A DNA stretch of 64,000 nt from the NCBI RefSeq assembly GCF_011420305.2, contig NZ_CP061769.1, positions 788,501-852,500 of the forward strand, in the 5' to 3' direction. The notes under the pieces are model-generated. The model worked only from the letters and a program-made list of their open reading frames with translations, had not been told where the DNA came from and searched no databases. The DNA comes from Nocardioides ochotonae (GTDB lineage Bacteria > Actinomycetota > Actinomycetes > Propionibacteriales > Nocardioidaceae). Positions 59,922 to 64,000 of the stretch are shown piece by piece (within the stretch, counting starts at the first letter, position 1; each line of letters starts with the position of its first letter). Both the position numbers and the translations under genes were made by a program.

Positions 59922-62780
59922 TCAGCGGGCCCCGGTCGCAGTCGCGGCCGGGGCCCGCCGGCGTGCGAGCGCGCGGAGCACGATCTTGCGCACCTCGTCG
60001 TACCAGAGCACGACGGAGGCGAGCGCGACGCAGACGGCCCAGTGGGCCGGGTCCAGGGCCGCGGTGCCGAAGGCGACCTGGAGGAACGACAGCTCCACCA
60101 CCGCCACCTGGAGGACCACCCCGAGCGCGATGGACAGCCACATCCACTTGTTGGCGAACAGGCCGTGGAACGCGCTGGTCGTCTCCGAGCGGGCGTTGAG
60201 CGCGTTGAACAGCTGGGCCAGCACCAGCGTGGTGAACCCCGCGGTGCGGGCGACGTCGAGGGAGTCCTCCCCGTCGACCAGCCCGCCGGGCAGGAAGACG
60301 TCGATCGAGAACAAGGTGACCAGGGCCATCACCAGGCCCACGGACAGGATCCCGGCCCACATCCGCCCGTCGATGGCCCGGTCGGTCAGCCCCCGGGGCC
60401 GGCGCGCCATCACATCGTCGATCTCGGGGTCCACACCCATCGCCAGCGCCGGTGTCGAGTCGGTGATCAGGTTGATCCAGAGGATCTGGGTCGCGAGCAG
60501 GGGGAGCACGAGGGCGTCGGTGTCGTCGGCGTCGGTGAGACCGATCGCCCCGGCCAGCAGCACACCGAGGAAGACGGTGAGGACCTCGCCCATGTTGGAG
60601 GACAGCAGGTAGCGCAGGAACTTCTTGATGTTCTCGAAGATGACCCGGCCCTGCCGGACGGCGGCGACGATCGTGGTGAAGTTGTCGTCGGCCAGGATCA
60701 TCCGGGCGGCCTCCTTGGTCACCTCGGTCCCGGTGATGCCCATCGCGACGCCGATGTCGGCCGACTTCAGGGCGGGGGCGTCGTTGACGCCGTCCCCGGT
60801 CATCGCGACCACCTCGCCGTCGGCCTGGAGGCAGTCGACCAGCCGGAGCTTGTGCTGCGGCGCCACCCGCGCATAGACCGAGACCTCGCGGGCGACCGCG
60901 CGCAGCGCCTCGTCGTCCAGGCCGTCGAGCTCGACGCCGCTGAGGGCCCGCGCCTCGGGACCGACGATGCCGAGGTCGGCGGCGATCCGGCGCGCGGTGG
61001 CGGGGTGGTCGCCGGTGATCATCACGACCCGGATGCCCGCGCGGTGCGCCTCGGCGATCGCGGGCGCCACCTCGTCGCGCGGCGGGTCGATGATGCCGAC
61101 CATGCCGACCCAGACGAGGTCGCGCTCCCAGATCTCCTCCGGCTCGTCGTTCCCCGGTACGTCGGTCTGCTCCTGCCCCTGCTCCTGCACGGGGCGGTAG
61201 GCCACCCCGAGGGTGCGGAACGCCTCGCGGGACAGCCGGTCGACCTCCGCCATCGCCGCGGTCCGGTCCTCCTCGGTGAGCGGCACCGTCGACTCGCCGA
61301 CCTGACGGCGGGTGCAGCGGCTGATCAGCACGTCGGGCGCGCCCTTGGCCCACAGCACCTGCTGGTCGTCGGCGTCGGCGACCATCACCGACATCATCTT
61401 GCGCTCGGAGGTGAACGGGATCTCGGCGAGGCGACGGAACCGCTCGTCCGGAGTCGCCGGGGGATCGGACTTGCGGGCGGCGACCAGGAACGCCGCCTCG
61501 GTGGGATCGCCCACCACCTCCCACTCCCCGTCGTGCTCGGAGAGCTGGGCGTCGTTGGCCAGCGAGCCACCCTCCAGGACCAGCCGGGCCTCGGCGCGCT
61601 GGTCGGGGTCCAGCGCGCGGCCGTCGGCGAGGACCTCGCCGTCCGGGCGATAGCCGATCCCGGTGACCTCGGCGCGTCCCGAGGCGGTGACGACGCGCTG
61701 GATCGTCATCTCGTTGCGGGTCAGGGTGCCGGTCTTGTCGGTGCAGATCACGGTGGCCGAGCCGAGCGCCTCGACCGAGCTGAGCCGTTTGACCACCGCG
61801 TTGCGGCGCGCCATCCGCTGCACGCCGATCGCGAGCACGACCGACAAGATGGTCGGCAGACCCTCCGGTACGGCAGCCACCGCCAGCGAGACGCCGAGGA
61901 GCAGCACCTCGACGAGGTCGTCGGGGTCGGTGATGCCGTCGAACCAGATGATGGTCACGACCACGACGACGGCGATGACCACCACCGCGGCGCCGAGCAT
62001 CCGGCTGATCCGGTGGATCTCCTGCTGGAGGGGAGTGGGGTCCTCGGTGGTCGCCTCGAGCATCTCGGCGACCGCGCCCATCTCGGTGCCCATCCCCACG
62101 GCCGTGACCACCGCGCGTCCGGTGCCCTGGGCCACGGCCGTGCCCCTGAAGACCATGTCCAGCCGGTCGCCCAGCGGGGCGGGAGCGGCCAGCGTGGTCG
62201 GGTCCTTGGTGACGGCGGCGCTCTCGCCGGTCAACGACGCCTCCTGGACGCGGAGGGCGTTGGCGGCGAGCAGGCGGGCATCGGCGCCGACACTGTCGCC
62301 CTCGCCGAGGACGAGGACGTCGCCCCGCACGAGCTCGGCGGACGGCACCTGGCGCAGCCGCCCGTCGCGCAGCACGGTGGAGACAGCAGCGGTCATGGTG
62401 CGCAGCGCCTCCACCGCGTCCGCGGCGCGCTCCTCCTGCACGTAGCCGAGCGCCGCGTTGACCACGACGATGGCCGCGATGACCAGCGCGTCGATGGGCA
62501 CGCCCTCGCTGCCCTCGACCACCCACGCCGCGACCGACACGACCACCGCGGCCAGCAGCAGATAGATCAGCGGATCCTGGAACTGCGCGAGCACCCGGCG
62601 CCACGCCGGGACGGGCGGACGCTGCTGGAGCTCGTTGGGGCCGTCGGCCGCGAGCCGGCGCGCCGCCTCCTCGGCGTCGAGCCCGGTGGCGGGATCGACG
62701 CCGAGGTCCGCCGCGACCGACTCCGCATCCAGCAGGGACGCGTCCTGGGCGGGCCGGGCGGGGCCAGGTCCGTCGTCCAT
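59922..62780 (-). CDS. Cation-transporting P-type ATPase (PMCA/PacL-like)
   Basis: A 952-residue P2-type ATPase with N-terminal cation ATPase domain, ten membrane segments, the A-domain TGES (ASLTGESAAVTKD), phosphorylation motif DKTGTLT with Asp near residue 347, and the hinge MTGDGVNDAPALK near 665. Helix 4 carries VPEGLP, and helices 5-6 have the NPxxNxxTD-like NLITDSTPALAMGVDP. These match calcium or manganese exporters of the PacL group. Complete. Confidence 0.96.
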   Translation of the reverse strand: MDDGPGPARPAQDASLLDAESVAADLGVDPATGLDAEEAARRLAADGPNELQQRPPVPAWRRVLAQFQDPLIYLLLAAVVVSVAAWVVEGSEGVPIDALVIAAIVVVNAALGYVQEERAADAVEALRTMTAAVSTVLRDGRLRQVPSAELVRGDVLVLGEGDSVGADARLLAANALRVQEASLTGESAAVTKDPTTLAAPAPLGDRLDMVFRGTAVAQGTGRAVVTAVGMGTEMGAVAEMLEATTEDPTPLQQEIHRISRMLGAAVVVIAVVVVVTIIWFDGITDPDDLVEVLLLGVSLAVAAVPEGLPTILSVVLAIGVQRMARRNAVVKRLSSVEALGSATVICTDKTGTLTRNEMTIQRVVTASGRAEVTGIGYRPDGEVLADGRALDPDQRAEARLVLEGGSLANDAQLSEHDGEWEVVGDPTEAAFLVAARKSDPPATPDERFRRLAEIPFTSERKMMSVMVADADDQQVLWAKGAPDVLISRCTRRQVGESTVPLTEEDRTAAMAEVDRLSREAFRTLGVAYRPVQEQGQEQTDVPGNDEPEEIWERDLVWVGMVGIIDPPRDEVAPAIAEAHRAGIRVVMITGDHPATARRIAADLGIVGPEARALSGVELDGLDDEALRAVAREVSVYARVAPQHKLRLVDCLQADGEVVAMTGDGVNDAPALKSADIGVAMGITGTEVTKEAARMILADDNFTTIVAAVRQGRVIFENIKKFLRYLLSSNMGEVLTVFLGVLLAGAIGLTDADDTDALVLPLLATQILWINLITDSTPALAMGVDPEIDDVMARRPRGLTDRAIDGRMWAGILSVGLVMALVTLFSIDVFLPGGLVDGEDSLDVARTAGFTTLVLAQLFNALNARSETTSAFHGLFANKWMWLSIALGVVLQVAVVELSFLQVAFGTAALDPAHWAVCVALASVVLWYDEVRKIVLRALARRRAPAATATGAR

Positions 62781-62874
62781 GTCGCCCCTCCGCCTCCGGC
62801 GTACGCACTGCCGCCAGCGACGCTACGGCGGGCGGCGTACGTCGTGGAGGGTCGTCGTACCCGGCCGGAGGGGG

Positions 62875-63468
62875 TCAGCTGGTCCAGGTCCAGCTGGTCA
62901 GGACGGAGCCGGTGACGTCGTCGCGCTCCGCGGCGCTGACGCTGTTGCTGAAGGAGAAGGTCGCGATGAACGCGCCGTCCTCGCCAGAGAGGTAGAACTG
63001 GTCGACCGTGTAGGAGGCGCCGTTCATCGACATCTTCGCGCTCAGGTGCGCGGTCTCCTCCCCGTCCACGACGACGCGGTCCTCGACAGTGACGTCAGCG
63101 GCGCCGACGGTCTCCAGCTCCCGCTTCGCGGCTTCCTCCGCCTGATCCGGCGTGAGCCGCTCCCCGCCGGCCGCGATGACGTTGATGTTGTCGCTGAAGC
63201 CGTCGGCGTCCTTCAGGTCCGCGGCCATGCTGTCGAAGTCGAAGCCGGGGATGTCCTGACCAGGGGTGTCCCAGCCCTTCGGCACGTTGTAGGTGTAGCC
63301 GCTGCCTTCGATCGTGGGGCCGTCGGCCGCCGGGACCGACGAGGTGGACTCCTCGGCCTGCGCAGGGGTCGCGGACTTGGGGGAGTCGCCGTCGGCGTCG
63401 TCGCCCGAGCACCCGGTGAGGGCCAGGACCGCTGCGAGGGTGGTGGCGGAGAAGAGGGTGCGCATCAT
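62875..63468 (-). CDS. Lipoprotein of unknown function (4)
   Basis: The 197-residue protein begins MMRTLFSATTLAAVLALTGC, a signal peptide with lipobox LTGC, and has an acidic linker and a compact domain of alternating strands with YNVPKGWDTPGQDIPGFDF, seen in other actinobacterial lipoproteins with PsbP/DUF1795-like folds. It ends 95 bp before the P-type ATPase start on the same strand. Role unknown. Confidence 0.82.
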   Translation of the reverse strand: MMRTLFSATTLAAVLALTGCSGDDADGDSPKSATPAQAEESTSSVPAADGPTIEGSGYTYNVPKGWDTPGQDIPGFDFDSMAADLKDADGFSDNINVIAAGGERLTPDQAEEAAKRELETVGAADVTVEDRVVVDGEETAHLSAKMSMNGASYTVDQFYLSGEDGAFIATFSFSNSVSAAERDDVTGSVLTSWTWTS

Positions 63469-63850
63469 GGCTGCGACCCTAGGTCGGGCCGCTGGTCCCG
63501 GCCCTCTGGCGTGCTGGTCATCGGACGTGGCGGGGGTCACGTGTCGTCGACTTGCTCGTTGGGCAGGGCGGACGTAATGTTCTCCGGGTTGCCCCAGTGC
63601 AGCGGGTGCGGCTCCGGTCAAGGAGTCGCAGGCGCTGGTGTGGGGTGGCCGTCTTGTTCGCGGAAGTCTCGCGGCGCCATTGCGGTGTCGTGTGCTGGCG
63701 AACGGGGCAGGGACTGAAATAGCCCCGAATTGCTTGACCGGCGGCAATGAGGCAAGATTCTCCACGGAGATACTCGCCGAATAGCCGAGAATGTTTTCCA
63801 GCCTTACCGGGTCCGAAGTTTTGGATGTGGAAAGCGGGAAACGGGCCGGT
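63469..63850. other. 382-bp non-coding stretch upstream of the rrn promoter
   Basis: GC falls toward the right. No gene is supported on either strand; long open frames here have no conserved content. It probably carries upstream rrn promoter elements and the promoter of the lipoprotein gene. Confidence 0.5.
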
Positions 63851-63879
63851 TTGCAAGGCGGGAAAGTCCGAGGTAAAGT
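63851..63879 (+). promoter_or_regulatory. Candidate rrn promoter
   Basis: TTGCAA (63851-63856) and TAAAGT (63874-63879) are separated by 17 bp in an AT-rich patch, fitting a housekeeping sigma promoter for the ribosomal RNA operon that follows. Confidence 0.6.
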
Positions 63880-64000
63880 AGTGCAAGCCCCGACAGGGAG
63901 GCCGCGAGGCCGACCACCGGGTGTGTCTGATCCTTGAGAACTCAACAGTGTGTCATATAGTCGACGAATTAGTTTGTTATGCCCCGTCGACACTCGGTGA
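63880..64000 (+). other. Ribosomal RNA operon leader (16S gene beyond window)
   Basis: The segment contains CCTTGAGAACTCAACAGTGTG-like sequence (starting near 63931), the conserved actinobacterial pre-16S leader/antitermination and processing region. Window ends before the mature 16S 5' end. Confidence 0.85.

Noticed and set aside
60042..62915. Open frame of about 950 codons antisense to the P-type ATPase
   Set aside because: Shadow frame; His/Asp/Gly-rich without domains, whereas the minus strand has all P-type ATPase motifs.
63880..64000. 16S rRNA gene
   Set aside because: Only the promoter and leader lie in the window; the mature 16S 5' sequence is not reached.

Overview
The window is very GC-rich, coding-dense actinobacterial chromosome, most likely from Nocardioides or a close relative in the Nocardioidaceae (inference). 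The support is frequent GTG starts and ATGA/GTGA gene overlaps, a mycothiol-type DinB/MDMPI protein, a DUF222-HNH protein, a Ku/LigD repair set, a monoderm-type Tad pilus locus, an actinobacterial tmRNA, and an rrn leader at the right edge. It is mainly core chromosome carrying one clear integrated element and a few accessory patches.

Layout. 1-5.9 kb: non-homologous end-joining genes (ku, a stand-alone ligase, a LigD-type polymerase) with an FMO / BASS transporter / epimerase operon lying between ku and the ligase. 6-12.4 kb: a secreted protein, a response regulator, an MpaB-type oxygenase, an NlpC/P60 wall hydrolase behind a c-di-AMP riboswitch, a spermidine-synthase-like protein, a GAP-type membrane protein and an acyl-CoA synthetase flanked by 37-bp direct repeats. 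12.6-28.3 kb: a tad pilus operon whose ATPase gene is split by an 11.1-kb integrative element. 28.4-33.5 kb: ordinary housekeeping and accessory genes. 33.8-46.6 kb: the conserved prfB / ftsE / ftsX / M23 peptidase / smpB block, interrupted by a five-gene organosulfur-type ABC transporter and monooxygenase operon. 46.7-50.4 kb: a broken Ig-like surface protein gene, ssrA (tmRNA) and two accessory lipoproteins. 50.4-63.5 kb: a nucleotidyltransferase, a HAD phosphatase, a TetR/epimerase pair with visible operators, membrane proteins, a DD-carboxypeptidase, a P-type cation ATPase and lipoproteins. 63.5-64 kb: rrn promoter and leader; the 16S gene lies beyond the edge.

The main finding is the element at 13221-24309. 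A large serine integrase has recombined inside the Walker A (P-loop) codons of tadA/cpaF. The left part of tadA stops at GGT and the right part resumes at TQTGKTT. Removing exactly 11,089 bp restores a continuous 431-residue ATPase with a normal GGTQTGKTT P-loop, so pilus assembly should be off in the integrated state and recoverable by excision. The element encodes the integrase, a second small serine recombinase, a primase-polymerase/helicase next to a long inverted repeat (candidate origin), a phage-type large terminase translated as the last gene of a five-gene GTGA-coupled operon with two zinc-finger proteins, and a restriction-modification pair. It has no capsid, portal or tail genes, so it resembles a phage satellite or a minimal replicating integrative element.

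A second, subtler link is a shared 18-bp operator-like motif upstream of both the FMO/BASS/epimerase operon (3963-3980) and the ABC/monooxygenase operon (40147-40164), 36 kb apart. It suggests one regulator controls two catabolic or scavenging operons.
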